Origin: HGW-17 sp964516435
Lineage (GTDB): Bacteria > Myxococcota_A > Polyangia > HGW-17
NCBI GenBank assembly: GCA_964516435.1
Contig: CAZEZP010000068.1
Location: 5,165-69,164, forward strand
Length of the DNA stretch: 64,000 nt
Direction of reading: 5' to 3'
Part shown: piece by piece, positions 49,345 through 59,137 of the stretch
Numbering within the stretch: position 1 is the first letter of the stretch
Layout of the letters: the number at the start of each line of letters is the position of its first letter
Position numbers and translations under genes: made by a program
Notes under the pieces: generated by a model
Databases searched by the model: none
What the model saw: only the letters and a program-made list of their open reading frames with translations
What the model was told of the DNA's origin: nothing

Positions 49345-51665
49345 AACTCCATCCTGTCCGGCTCCTCCTCCTGCTGCTTGCAATGGTGGGACTGCTCCGC
49401 CTCGCGCCGGAAGCCGCGGCGGCCGGCAGGGAAATCCCCCCCCAAGGTGCCCCCTCCGCCTCGGAGCGGCGGCAGATCCTGAACTTCCTGGGGTCCGAAA
49501 ACGTGCAGGACATCCTGGAAGGGCTCGCCAGAGTGGACCGCATTCCCTGGGAGCAGGCCAAGCCCTCGCTCCTGCGGCTGGCCACCCATCCGGATGCGAA
49601 GGTGGCCGCGCGCGCGCTCGAGATCCTGGTGGCGCACAGGGAGCCAGAAGCCTCGCCGCTGGTGCGCCAGAACATCGCGCACGCCATCCAGCCCAAGGCG
49701 CGTGTGGCGGCCATCCATCAACTGGGAAAACTGGAAAATCCGGCCGATTTTCCTTTCTTCCTGCGCCTTCTGGACATCGAGAACCTGGAAACCCGCCTCG
49801 CCGTCATCTCCTGGATCGGAAAACTGAAGATCCCCAACGCGGTCCTGCCCCTGGTCCAGATCCTGGAGGATTCCCGGGACGCCGTGCGCGCCGAGGCGCT
49901 GCAGGCGCTGGCCGCGGTGTCCAGGCGGCATGCGGTCCTGCCCATCATCGCCCGGCTCTCGGACACTTCCCTGCTCGTGCGCAAGACCGCCATCTCGCTG
50001 CTGGCGCCCGAAGACCTGAACATGGCCCGCCACGCCCTCGTGAGGCTCCTGCAGACGGGCACCCGCGAGGAACGCCTGGCCATCCTGAAAATCCTGCCCG
50101 TGACGCGCGAGATCCGTCCCTATCTGCTGGATTTGCTTCGCTCCAGCAAGCCGGAGGAGATTCCCCAGGTCCTGAGCCTGTTTTCCGGGGACATCGACAC
50201 GGAAACCCTGCAGGATCTCGTCAATCTGGCATCGTCCGGAGCGCACGGCCCCGCCCTGCAGGAAATCATTCCCCGCATCCGCGTGGAGGATCCCTCCATC
50301 CTGCCCGGCTGGATCCTCTCCTCCGGCAGCAACTACAACATCCGGCTCTTCTGCGGTTCCCTGCTGGCCGTGACGGATCCTGCTCAGGCCGAAGAAGTCC
50401 TGCGGAGGGCCTGGCGCATCGGCCATTTCACGGGCGAAGCCGTGGCCCGGCTGTACGAGACGATTCCCGCCCCCCTCCCGCTCGGGCTGATGACCGAAAT
50501 CTTCGAGCAGGGAGGCGCGCGGGACAAGCAGGCCGTGGTGGAAGCCTTCATCCGCCACCGCGATGATCGCCTGGGGCCGCTGCTGCTGGCGAAACTGCCT
50601 TCCGATCCCTCGCTGGAACCCCTGCTGCTTCCCTACGCCCGGGAGACGGGCAGCCGGATTTTCATCCATGAACTCCTCGAGCGCCTCACCCGGCCCGATC
50701 TCCTTTCCCGGCGCGACGTCCTGCTGACACTCAAGAAGATGGTGGAAACCGAAGCCCAACTCCTGGTGGATGCCGGGAGCCTCCTTTCCGGAGACGATCT
50801 GATCCTCTGGAGCGACATCCTGTGGGAACACCTGGATGCGAAAATCCTCCAGAAACTGGATCGCCTTCCCATCACTTCTCCCGAACTGGAACGGGAAATG
50901 GCCTTCCTCTCCCTGGCCGCCGTCCAGCGCGGGATGGAACCGCCCGCCCGTTTCCGGAAATTCCGCATGCCGGCGCGCCCCCTTGCGTATCACCTCTGGC
51001 TCGCCCATGCCATCTCTCCCGGCGCGGCCCGCATCCCCGCCGGGCTGGAAACAGGCCTGGCGGCTTCGTTCCTGGATCTTGTTCCCGACGGTCCCCCTCC
51101 CGCAGGGATTTCCCCCCAATCGCCCGATCCGCGGATGGTGCAGGCCGCCGCGCGGTTCGACTGGCCGGCGCCCATCCTGGAAGCCTGGCTGGAAGCTCCC
51201 AACCCGTGCGTGCGCATCAATGCCGCCCGCGCCTATGCCCGCTCCCCCCGAAAACGCATGGCGTTCCTGCTCGCCCGCATGGAACGCGAAACCCATCCGC
51301 TGGTGGTGTTCAACCTGCTGCGCGGCATGTCGTCGCCCGACGCCCGTGCAGTGGAAATCCTGCAGGCGCTGTGCCGCAGGAACACGGAAACCTGCAAGGC
51401 GTACCTGCCCGGCATGGCGGCATCCTGGCCCGAGGAACTGCGCAGACGCTTCGAAGAACTCGGTCCAGCCCCCGCGGCGGCGGGTCCGGCTCCCAGAAAC
51501 GCGCTCGTCCGGTTCCATTTCCCCGCCCTGCCCGGAAACCTCGCCTGCATCGCCGTGGGCAGCCCCGCCGACGGTGTGCGCGCGATGACCGTGCCTGCCG
51601 ACAACGATCTGGCAGTGCTGCATCTGTCCCACCCGTTCGTGACCCTGCATCCCGTTTACCAATGA
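49341..51665 (+). CDS. Exported HEAT-repeat protein
   Basis: 774 aa from ATG 49341, overlapping the phosphatase stop. Signal peptide MKLHPVRLLLLLLAMVGLLR...AAAAG. Throughout the mature chain are helical pairs of HEAT/PBS type (AARALEILVAHREPEASPLV, AVISWIGKLKIPNAVLPLVQ, RAEALQALAAVSRRHAVLPI, VRKTAISLLAPEDLNMARHA), with more divergent ones at the C-terminus (NAARAYARSPRKRMAFLLAR). No catalytic motif is visible; such solenoids act as binding scaffolds. Coupling to PP2C and a CPBP protease suggests a shared envelope process, not identified. Confidence 0.82.
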   Translation: MKLHPVRLLLLLLAMVGLLRLAPEAAAAGREIPPQGAPSASERRQILNFLGSENVQDILEGLARVDRIPWEQAKPSLLRLATHPDAKVAARALEILVAHREPEASPLVRQNIAHAIQPKARVAAIHQLGKLENPADFPFFLRLLDIENLETRLAVISWIGKLKIPNAVLPLVQILEDSRDAVRAEALQALAAVSRRHAVLPIIARLSDTSLLVRKTAISLLAPEDLNMARHALVRLLQTGTREERLAILKILPVTREIRPYLLDLLRSSKPEEIPQVLSLFSGDIDTETLQDLVNLASSGAHGPALQEIIPRIRVEDPSILPGWILSSGSNYNIRLFCGSLLAVTDPAQAEEVLRRAWRIGHFTGEAVARLYETIPAPLPLGLMTEIFEQGGARDKQAVVEAFIRHRDDRLGPLLLAKLPSDPSLEPLLLPYARETGSRIFIHELLERLTRPDLLSRRDVLLTLKKMVETEAQLLVDAGSLLSGDDLILWSDILWEHLDAKILQKLDRLPITSPELEREMAFLSLAAVQRGMEPPARFRKFRMPARPLAYHLWLAHAISPGAARIPAGLETGLAASFLDLVPDGPPPAGISPQSPDPRMVQAAARFDWPAPILEAWLEAPNPCVRINAARAYARSPRKRMAFLLARMERETHPLVVFNLLRGMSSPDARAVEILQALCRRNTETCKAYLPGMAASWPEELRRRFEELGPAPAAAGPAPRNALVRFHFPALPGNLACIAVGSPADGVRAMTVPADNDLAVLHLSHPFVTLHPVYQ

Positions 51666-51669
51666 TGCC

Positions 51670-52374
51670 ATGAGCCGCGATGTTCCCCGCCTGTCTGCCA
51701 TCCTGGGAGGATTCTTCCTGTTCACGGCCATCCTGGCCGCACTGTACGCCCTTTCCGGCCCGGTTCCCTTCATCGGCGCGCATCTGACGGAAATCTACGC
51801 GGTGCTGTTCCTGTTCCTGCCGCATGCATGGAATTCTCTCACGGGGTTTCCGGTGCCCGATTTCGGTCCTCCCCTGCGCGGCGTGCTGGCGGGACTGGTT
51901 TCGGCGGTCGTGGTGGCGGGATTCTTCACCCTGGCATACAAAGCCTACTTCCATTTCCTGTGCGAAGCACGCTGGCCCCTGTGGAGCCTGGGCCGCCGCT
52001 GTTCCCAGTTCCACGCCTTCTCCTTTCCCGGCGCCATGACGACGGCCCGCCTGTTCCTGGTGCATGCCGTGGCCGTCGCGCTTCCAGAAGAATATTTCTA
52101 CCGCGGCTTCCTCCAGCCGCTGATCCGGCATTCCCGTTCCCTGGCTTCGCTCTCCCCGCGAAAACAGGTCCTTGCGGCCATCCTGCTGCAGGCTTTCCTG
52201 TTCGCCTGCGGGCATGCCCTGGTGGATTTCAATCCGCTGCGCTTTTCGGTATTCTTTCCCGGCCTGCTGTTCGGGTGGCTCACCGTGGCGACTCGCGGCC
52301 TGTGGGCGCCCATCCTCCTGCATGCCGCCGCCAACGTGCTCTCCGAAACCCTGGAAGCCGGCTTTTTCGGATGA
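51670..52374 (+). CDS. CPBP-family intramembrane metalloprotease
   Basis: 234 aa with about seven membrane helices. The three CPBP (Abi/Rce1) motifs are intact: EExxxR as EEYFYRG (E140, E141, R145), FxxxH as FACGH (F178, H182) and HxxxN as HAAAN (H218, N222). Members cleave within membranes or process C-terminal sorting tails; the myxosortase group belongs here. No MYXO-CTERM-like target tail is seen in this window. It starts 4 nt after the HEAT-repeat gene. Confidence 0.88.
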   Translation: MSRDVPRLSAILGGFFLFTAILAALYALSGPVPFIGAHLTEIYAVLFLFLPHAWNSLTGFPVPDFGPPLRGVLAGLVSAVVVAGFFTLAYKAYFHFLCEARWPLWSLGRRCSQFHAFSFPGAMTTARLFLVHAVAVALPEEYFYRGFLQPLIRHSRSLASLSPRKQVLAAILLQAFLFACGHALVDFNPLRFSVFFPGLLFGWLTVATRGLWAPILLHAAANVLSETLEAGFFG

Positions 52375-52389
52375 ATCGAGGTCTCGCCG

Positions 52390-53235
52390 ATGCTGTTCCC
52401 CTTTTCCCCCCGCCTCGAACGCCTGCTGGATCTGGCCCTGGAAGAGGACATGCCCCATGGCGACATCACCTCTGCGGCCATCTTCGGGCCCGACGACACG
52501 GCCAGCGCACGGTTTCTGGCCAAATCCCGACTGGTGGTCTGCGGGCTTCCCCTGATTCCCCACATCTTCGGGCGCTTTCCCCATCCGGTCCGATTCACGC
52601 CGTTCGTGGCCGACGGCGACGAGTGCCCTTCGGGGACCGTCCTGGGAGAAGCCTCCGGCAGCGTGCTGACCCTGCTGGCCGCAGAACGCACCTGCCTGAA
52701 TTTCCTCCAGCACCTGAGCGGGGTGGCCATGGCCTCCCGGCGCCTGCACCGCATCTCCGCGGGCCGCATCGAGGTGGTGGACACGCGCAAGACCCTGCCG
52801 GGATGGCGTGATCTGCAAAAATATGCGGTCGCCGTGGGCGGATGCAAAAACCACAGGTCATGCCTCAGTTCCGGCGTGCTCATCAAGGACAACCACATCG
52901 ATGCCTGCGGCTCGATCCGGGAAGCCGTCGCGCGGGTGCGGCGCCGCGTAGCGCACGGCATGAAAATCGAGGTGGAGGTGCGCTCCGAGGCCGAAGTCCG
53001 GGAGGCCATCGAAGCCGGCGCCGAAATCCTCCTGCTGGACAACATGGAAATTCCGGAAATCCGTCGCATCTGCGACACCTACCGGGACCGGGCCCTGTTC
53101 GAGGTCTCCGGCGGCGTCACCGAGGAGACCCTGGACGCCGTAGCCAGCACGGGCGCCCATCTGGTCTCCCTCGGAGCACTGACCCACAGCGTGCACGCGG
53201 CCGACATCTCCATGAAAATCCGGGTGAACCCATGA
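52390..53235 (+). CDS. nadC: Quinolinate phosphoribosyltransferase NadC
   Basis: 281 aa, the usual length. Motifs: LALEEDMPHGDITSAAIF, ERTCLNFLQHLSGVA, VVDTRKTLPGWRDLQKYAV, GGCKNHRSCLSSGVLIKDNH (substrate-binding Arg/His/Lys), IEVEVRSEAEVREAI, LLLDNM and FEVSGGV. It converts quinolinate and PRPP to nicotinate mononucleotide in NAD synthesis. nadA and nadB are not nearby. The stop overlaps the following lipoprotein gene by ATGA. Confidence 0.95.
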   Translation: MLFPFSPRLERLLDLALEEDMPHGDITSAAIFGPDDTASARFLAKSRLVVCGLPLIPHIFGRFPHPVRFTPFVADGDECPSGTVLGEASGSVLTLLAAERTCLNFLQHLSGVAMASRRLHRISAGRIEVVDTRKTLPGWRDLQKYAVAVGGCKNHRSCLSSGVLIKDNHIDACGSIREAVARVRRRVAHGMKIEVEVRSEAEVREAIEAGAEILLLDNMEIPEIRRICDTYRDRALFEVSGGVTEETLDAVASTGAHLVSLGALTHSVHAADISMKIRVNP

Positions 53236-54947
53236 AATCCGCATGCCTGGCGTTCTGCTTCGCACTCGCCGCCTGCACGGCGAGCCGGGAACCCTCGTGG
53301 GAGCAGGTTTCCCGCAATCCCACCCTGTCTTCCCTGCGGCGCTACATCCTCCTGCACCCGGCTTCCGAGGAAGCCTCGGTGGCCCGCATGCAACTGGAGG
53401 TCCGACTGGCCCGACTGGCCCTGCAGGACGGCGGCATCGCCCGCCTGCAGGCATTCCTGCAGGAATTTCCCGACGGCGCGCATGCACCCCAGGTCCGGCA
53501 GGCGCTCGTGGAAGCCCGGGCCCGCCGGGCGCTGGAACTCGACACGCACTGGGCGTTGCTGCGTTTTTTGTATCTGCATCCGCACGAAAAACGCGCCGCC
53601 GAGGTGCGGGAGCGTCTGGAAGACACGTGGTGGAGGGAGTTGGCCCGGAACCCGAACCCGGAGCCGCGCGCCCTGCTGCAATACGCGCAGACCTATCCTG
53701 CCGGCAAGCACACGGCGCAGGCGCAGGAACGGCTGGCGCAAATCTTGTACAAAAAACTCGGCCCGGACCCGGCGCCAGAACTGCTGCAGATCTTCGCCGC
53801 CCAGCACCCGCAGACGGCGGCGGGCAAAGAGGCGCTGGCGCAGTTGCGCGCCTGGGAACGCGCCCTGATCCTGCTGCACGGCGCCGAGGAGGAGCAGTTG
53901 CGCCTGGTTCGGGAAGGCGCTGAGCTTCCAGCGGATTTGCTGCAGGTGGCGGCCGGCGCCCATGTGGAATCGGCCCTGTGGGCCTTCGAAACGGAAAGGC
54001 TGGAAACCTGGTGTGCCGCCGTGAAGACGGCCTGCCCGCCGGAACTGCTGCAGGCCCTGGAAGCCTGGAAAAAGATGAAGCCCGCCGCCCGCGACGCGCT
54101 GTCGGGCATCGTACGCGCGGCGGGTCCGTTCCGGCCGATGCCGGCCCTCGCCAGTCTGGAAGTCGCCCTCCACGTGGAGGACCTGCATACGGTGTGGATG
54201 GCCATGGAGGCCCTGGCCTGGCGGCCGGAACCCCGCGCATTCGCCCTGCTGCTCCAGAAAGCGGGCGATTCCGAACCCGCCGTGGCATGGCCGGCCGCGG
54301 ATGCCTGCAGGAAATGGCTGGCCCGCTGGCCGCACCGGGGACGCGTACTGGCGACCTGGGAACGGCGGCGCCTCTCGGGCCAGCGCGATCGGCACGAAAA
54401 CATGGCCCGACTGGTCCTGCTCGACGCTTTTCTCGGCCATCCGCTGCCGACGGCGGAAATCGCCGCCCTGCCGGTGGCGGAGCCCGTGGTCCTGCCCACG
54501 CTCGTGCTGCAGGCGGAAACCCTTCCGCAAGCGCCCTGGGACCGCCTGCAGGAGGAATGGGCGGCAACGGTGAACCGCCTGCGGGACCTCTTTCCGGTCC
54601 GCCTCGATGCCGGCTCGTTTCCCCTGGCGCGCAGCCTGGCGCGGCGGGCCTTCATCCTGGCGCGGCGGTTCGCGACCCTGACGCCGCCTCCCAATGCGCA
54701 GGCTTTCCTCGAACACGTCACCCGCCTGAAAACGCTCCTGTCCGAGTGGGAAACCCGGCTGTCCGCCTTTCCCGGCTACATCCGCTGCGATGAGAACCCC
54801 CTGCCCCGGCAGGCGGCCGAACACCGCCTCCAGCAGGAAGCGGCCAAGGCGAAACTGCTGGGCATTGCAGATCCCCGCCAGGCGTCTTTCTGGAAGAGCG
54901 TATGGAGCGTGCCCGAAAATTCTCCCTATTTCCCGGCACAACCGTGA
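53232..54947 (+). CDS. Helical-repeat lipoprotein, unknown function
   Basis: 571 aa from ATG 53232 (overlaps the nadC stop). Signal MKSACLAFCFALAACTAS has a good lipobox (LAAC). The first 200 residues carry three or four repeats built on LRRYILLHP, LQAFLQEFPDGAHAPQVRQA, LRFLYLHPHEKRAAEVRERL and LLQYAQTYPAGKHTAQAQER, resembling tetratricopeptide-type outer-membrane assembly lipoproteins. The remainder is helical and HEAT-like. No catalytic site is visible. It is the last gene of the PP2C-HEAT-CPBP-nadC run. An open frame extending further upstream overlaps nadC and is not credible. Confidence 0.8.
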   Translation: MKSACLAFCFALAACTASREPSWEQVSRNPTLSSLRRYILLHPASEEASVARMQLEVRLARLALQDGGIARLQAFLQEFPDGAHAPQVRQALVEARARRALELDTHWALLRFLYLHPHEKRAAEVRERLEDTWWRELARNPNPEPRALLQYAQTYPAGKHTAQAQERLAQILYKKLGPDPAPELLQIFAAQHPQTAAGKEALAQLRAWERALILLHGAEEEQLRLVREGAELPADLLQVAAGAHVESALWAFETERLETWCAAVKTACPPELLQALEAWKKMKPAARDALSGIVRAAGPFRPMPALASLEVALHVEDLHTVWMAMEALAWRPEPRAFALLLQKAGDSEPAVAWPAADACRKWLARWPHRGRVLATWERRRLSGQRDRHENMARLVLLDAFLGHPLPTAEIAALPVAEPVVLPTLVLQAETLPQAPWDRLQEEWAATVNRLRDLFPVRLDAGSFPLARSLARRAFILARRFATLTPPPNAQAFLEHVTRLKTLLSEWETRLSAFPGYIRCDENPLPRQAAEHRLQQEAAKAKLLGIADPRQASFWKSVWSVPENSPYFPAQP

Positions 54948-55099
54948 ACGTTCATTCACACGTCTCCCCTTTCCATCGCCGGCGCACTGTGAAAAGCAGA
55001 CAGGGACAAGGTTCCATCATGTCCGTTTTTTCTTGAAAAACGGTTGTCAAGAAGGGCGCTTTCCGATTGTGCCGATTTTTTTCGATGACAAAAAAATAC

Positions 55100-55127
55100 C
55101 TGACAAAACCCGTTTTTCCACTATAGT
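55100..55127 (+). promoter_or_regulatory. Predicted promoter of the outer-membrane barrel gene
   Basis: CTGACA (55100-55105), 16-nt spacer, TATAGT (55122-55127), about 52 nt upstream of ATG 55180. Confidence 0.55.
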
Positions 55128-55179
55128 GAGTTTTGGCACGACCCTTGCTCAAAGGCCTCGCGTCGAACGGAGGTTTGCC

Positions 55180-55986
55180 ATGAAACGCTTTGCTTTCTCC
55201 CTGCTGGTTTCTCTCGCCGTTTCTTCCTTCACACTGATCGATTCCGCCCAGGCGCAGGTTTGCGGCGGCGGTTTTGTCGGCGTCGGCCCCATCGGCGTGG
55301 GCGTGGTGGTGGATTGTCCGCCCCCGCCGCCCCCCGTGGTGGTGGTGCGTCCCCGCGTGCGCCGCGTGGTACGTCCCATCGTGGTGGAGCAGCCCGTCGT
55401 GGTGACGCGCCAGGCCCGTCCGCTTCCGCCCCCGCCGCCGGCCGTGATGGCGCCCCGCGGCGCGATGGTGCCGCGCTGGACGATCGGCGCCATGATGGAT
55501 TCCTCCTCGTACGGTGATGGCGGCCTCCTCGGCGGCGGCATCTATGCCCGCTTCCTGCTTTCCGACCAGGTCGCCGTGGAAGGCCACCTCAGCGGGCTGG
55601 AATCCTGCACGAACTGCAACGCGCTCGCGCACCGCACCGATGCCCGCGCCGGCATCGCCGGCCTGTACTTCCTCAATCCCGTGCAGGCCGAGGGCATGAA
55701 CCTCTACCTCAAGGGCGGCATCACGTCCAACCAGATCACCTACAACAACGACGTCAACATGGTGTCGCAGTCGACCTCCCAGACCAATTTCGAGGCTGGC
55801 GGCGGCATCGAGTGGCGCCTGGCCCCCTGGCTCTCCCTCAACGCCGAGGTCACGGCCATGAGCGCGGTGAGCGGCGAGGAAATCGGACGCGGTCCCCTCG
55901 ACGACCACATCGGAAACGGCATCCCGGCCTCCGATCTCGGCAACAGCGCGGTCAACTTCCGCCTGGGAATCTCGGCCCACTTCTAA
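55180..55986 (+). CDS. Small outer-membrane beta-barrel protein with Pro-rich periplasmic linker
   Basis: 268 aa from ATG 55180 (GGAGG upstream). Signal peptide MKRFAFSLLVSLAVSSFTLI...AQAQ. Residues 40-100 are Val/Pro/Arg-rich (VVVVRPRVRRVVRPIVVEQP). The C-terminal 165 residues are an eight-stranded-barrel-like domain: GGIYARFLLSDQVAVEGHLS, IAGLYFLNPVQAEGMNLYLK, FEAGGGIEWRLAPWLSLNAE, ending VNFRLGISAHF with a terminal Phe, a typical outer-membrane sorting signal. It is similar in layout to OmpA-like or OprF N-terminal barrels but has no peptidoglycan-binding domain. Single-gene transcript. Confidence 0.85.
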   Translation: MKRFAFSLLVSLAVSSFTLIDSAQAQVCGGGFVGVGPIGVGVVVDCPPPPPPVVVVRPRVRRVVRPIVVEQPVVVTRQARPLPPPPPAVMAPRGAMVPRWTIGAMMDSSSYGDGGLLGGGIYARFLLSDQVAVEGHLSGLESCTNCNALAHRTDARAGIAGLYFLNPVQAEGMNLYLKGGITSNQITYNNDVNMVSQSTSQTNFEAGGGIEWRLAPWLSLNAEVTAMSAVSGEEIGRGPLDDHIGNGIPASDLGNSAVNFRLGISAHF

Positions 55987-56068
55987 GCCCTCCCATCCCG
56001 TTCGTCCCGACCCCATCCGTTTCTTCTCCAGGCAAGAGACACAAAATTGAAACCCCATCATTTTCCTT

Positions 56069-56097
56069 TTGTCCTTTCCTGCGGGCTGTGGTACTAA
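56069..56097 (+). promoter_or_regulatory. Predicted promoter of the hybrid sensor protein
   Basis: TTGTCC (56069-56074), 17-nt spacer, TACTAA (56092-56097), 49 nt upstream of ATG 56147. Confidence 0.42.
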
Positions 56098-56146
56098 TCC
56101 TCTGATTTTTGCAAGGGAACCGGTTTGCAAACGTGATGATGCCTCC

Positions 56147-59122
56147 ATGTGGGAACCGTCGGAAAACTTTCCAGCCGAATTGAAGTCTTTTTTTTCATTC
56201 CTGGAAAAATGCCCCACGCCATGCCTGGCCGTGGACACGATGGACCGCATCCGGGGCGCCAATGCCGCTTTCCTGGAAGCCTTCGAGGATTTCCTGCCCG
56301 CCGATGCGGAAACCCTGGAGCAGTTGAACTGGGTGCCCCTGGATGAGGAAGGGAAACCCGCGCGTGGGGCCAAAATGGGGATGGAACTCCTTCTGCGCAA
56401 TCTGCAGAAAGGCATTTCCTCCATTCTTTGCTCTTTGCATACACGGCAGCCTTCGCCCCGCTTCCGCCTCTCCATCGCGCCCTGCCAGGAGATGCCGGAC
56501 CTGCACTTCCTGTGGCTGGAATTCCTGTGCGCGCCGGAAACGTCCGAACCGTCCGGGCGGGCAAGGGAATCGTCCCTTTCCCTCCTGGAAAGCCAACTGA
56601 CGGGGCTGTATTCCCAACTGTTGCGCATGGAAAGCGTCATGGACGCGCAGCAGGCCGTCTGCCGGCACCTGCTGAATTTCCTGCAGTGCTCGACGGTCTT
56701 CATGCTGCAGGCCGATCCGGATCCCAAGCCGGCCGCCGTGGCGGGAGAATGGGGCGCAGATTACTGGAAGCCCATTCCGGGCAGCGCCGTCATGGATGCC
56801 CACCCCGCCCTGCTGGCTTTTCTGGGACAGAAACTCGTACACATCCGCGATACCCAGTCCGTCCCCGAACTCGGACGCCTGCGGGAGTGGTGCCGGCAAC
56901 ATCAGGTCGGTTCCATCCTGGCGCTGCCGGTGTCGACGACAGAAAGCCATTTCGGCGTGCTGTGCCTGTTCCACAGGCAACTGTTCGCATTTTCCCCCTC
57001 GACCGTCACCACCCTCGAACAATTGGCGACCGACCTGGCCCTGCTTCTTTCCAAGATTGAAAGCTTCCAGAAAGTGGAGCATTGCCGGAAGAAGTTCCTG
57101 CACATCCAGCAATCCTTGCAGGTACTGGCGCAGGCGAGCCGCGAATTCACGGCCATCCTGGAGTTCAAGTCCGAACAAGTCGCCTGGCTGCACCTGTCAC
57201 CGTCCTGCGCGCAGTTGCTGGAAATCCCGGAGGAACGCCTGTGGAACCTGCCCAGCAACGTGTTTTCCATGCTGGCCGACAGGCGCTTGCCGGAGACGAT
57301 TCTGGAATCCCTGCGCAAGGGCGCTCCTTTCGAAGACATGTGGGAATTTCGCACTGGCAAAGGAAGAAAGCGCTTCTTCCAGGCGCACCTGCAGCCGCGC
57401 GAAGCGGCCCCGGACACCTGGGACCTGCTCTGCATCGACGTCACGGACATCGTATCGATGCGCGACTCCTGCCGGCGCTCGCTGGCCCTGTGGAAAGTCG
57501 TCGCCAACCTGGGAGAACGCCTGAAGGGCCCGGACTTCCGGACGCACCTGCCAGACGTGCTCGCGGATTTCGGAAAATCCGCCGAGGCCAGCCGCGCCTA
57601 CATCTTCGAAAACCACGTTTCCGAAACGGGGGAACTCCTCACCAGCCAGTGGATGGAATGGGTGGCCGACGGAATCGCCCCCCAGATCCAGAACCCCGAT
57701 CTCCAGGCATTGAGCCTGGTGGAAAACGGATTCCAGCGCTGGATCGACGAACTCGGTGCCAACCGCCCGATATTCGGCAACGTCATCGACTTTCCCGTCG
57801 CCGAACAGGAACCGCTCCTCCTGCAGAACATCCAGTCCATCGTGGTGATGCCCATCTTCGTCGACGGGCAGTGGTGGGGATTTCTGGGGCTGGACGAATG
57901 CCGCTCCGCGCGGCAGTGGTCGGAACCCGAAATCGAGAGCCTGCGCACGGCGGCCGCCCTCATCGGAAACGCCATTTCACGGGAACGTTCCCGAAGCGAA
58001 AGCATGTGGCTGGAACAGCAACTGCAATCGGCCGCGCGTCGCGAAAACCTGGGAAAACTCGCCCATGGCATCGCACACCAGTTCAACAACCTGCTTTCGC
58101 CCATCCTGGGCTACATTTCCGTGGCCCTGTACGATCTGCCCCCGGGAAGCCCGCTGGCCCAGGACCTCAAGCAGGTGCTTTCCGCCGCCGAGCGGGCCAA
58201 GGAACTGGCCCACCAACTGCTGCGGTTCGGCACGCGCGTCGAATACCGGATGCAACTCCTGCCAGCCACCAGGCTCGCGGACGTGTTCCGGCGCTTCTTC
58301 GAAGAGACCCGCATCCCGGTGCAGAGCGAGTTTTCCGGCCTGTCCGAAAACCTGATGCTACGGGCGGATCCGGAACAACTCCAGGCGGCCGTCTTTTCCT
58401 TCCTGCGCCGCGCCCTGCCAGCGGACAGCCTGGACAGCCGTATCATCCACGTCAATGCATCCGTGCGCAAGAACATGGACGCATCCAGGGAAACTGGAAA
58501 TCTCTTCCTGCTTCTGGAAATACCGACGACGCTGCAGGCTCTTCCGAACCGTTTTCCGGATGCCAGCCTTTCCGGCATCAACTGGTCGGAAATCGACCTC
58601 ATCCAGGCGCTGGACATCCTCGACCATTTCAATGCGAAAGCGACCCTTCCGATACGAACGACAAACCCTGTCGTCCTGATCGATTTTCCGCTCGTGAACC
58701 TGGAAGAGAAACAAACACCGTCGGGGCCGTTGCCCGCCGAAAAATCAACCCGGCATGCTGCCATCCTGGTAGTGGAGGACGAAGATGCCGTGCGCAATTT
58801 CGTGGTGCGGGCGCTGGCCAAGGAGGGCCACGCCGTCCTGAATGCCCCCGATCCCCGAAAGGCGCTCGATCTCGTCCGGACGCGAGTGGATGCCCTGGAC
58901 CTGCTCATCACCGATGTCATCATGCCCCATATGAGTGGCAAGCGCCTCTACCAGGAACTCAAGAAATTCTATCCGCAACTGCGGGTCATCTACATGTCGG
59001 GCTATACGGCCAACCTGCTGGAGAAGCAGGGCGTGGCCCCCGAAAAGCGCAACTTCCTCGCCAAGCCCTTCGGCATTTCTGCGCTGCTCAAGCGGGTGGA
59101 GGAAACCCTGGCCGAAGAATGA
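56147..59122 (+). CDS. Hybrid sensor histidine kinase-like protein with degenerate ATP-binding domain
   Basis: 991 aa from ATG 56147 (MWEPSENFPAELK); no membrane helix, so cytoplasmic. Order: PAS-like region (about 20-130), GAF (about 165-315), PAS-like (about 325-435), GAF (about 450-620), dimerisation domain with H-box GIAHQFNN (His644), a histidine-kinase ATPase-like region (about 700-860), and a receiver domain (about 868-985) with VVEDEDAV and phospho-acceptor Asp923 in ITDVIMP. In the ATPase region the N-box Asn (SFLRRAL in place of NLxxNA) and the D-x-G-x-G box are not recognisable, so autokinase activity is doubtful. It could be a phosphotransfer or phosphatase protein. Confidence 0.85.
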   Translation: MWEPSENFPAELKSFFSFLEKCPTPCLAVDTMDRIRGANAAFLEAFEDFLPADAETLEQLNWVPLDEEGKPARGAKMGMELLLRNLQKGISSILCSLHTRQPSPRFRLSIAPCQEMPDLHFLWLEFLCAPETSEPSGRARESSLSLLESQLTGLYSQLLRMESVMDAQQAVCRHLLNFLQCSTVFMLQADPDPKPAAVAGEWGADYWKPIPGSAVMDAHPALLAFLGQKLVHIRDTQSVPELGRLREWCRQHQVGSILALPVSTTESHFGVLCLFHRQLFAFSPSTVTTLEQLATDLALLLSKIESFQKVEHCRKKFLHIQQSLQVLAQASREFTAILEFKSEQVAWLHLSPSCAQLLEIPEERLWNLPSNVFSMLADRRLPETILESLRKGAPFEDMWEFRTGKGRKRFFQAHLQPREAAPDTWDLLCIDVTDIVSMRDSCRRSLALWKVVANLGERLKGPDFRTHLPDVLADFGKSAEASRAYIFENHVSETGELLTSQWMEWVADGIAPQIQNPDLQALSLVENGFQRWIDELGANRPIFGNVIDFPVAEQEPLLLQNIQSIVVMPIFVDGQWWGFLGLDECRSARQWSEPEIESLRTAAALIGNAISRERSRSESMWLEQQLQSAARRENLGKLAHGIAHQFNNLLSPILGYISVALYDLPPGSPLAQDLKQVLSAAERAKELAHQLLRFGTRVEYRMQLLPATRLADVFRRFFEETRIPVQSEFSGLSENLMLRADPEQLQAAVFSFLRRALPADSLDSRIIHVNASVRKNMDASRETGNLFLLLEIPTTLQALPNRFPDASLSGINWSEIDLIQALDILDHFNAKATLPIRTTNPVVLIDFPLVNLEEKQTPSGPLPAEKSTRHAAILVVEDEDAVRNFVVRALAKEGHAVLNAPDPRKALDLVRTRVDALDLLITDVIMPHMSGKRLYQELKKFYPQLRVIYMSGYTANLLEKQGVAPEKRNFLAKPFGISALLKRVEETLAEE

Positions 59123-59137
59123 CCCGCCCGGCAGGTC

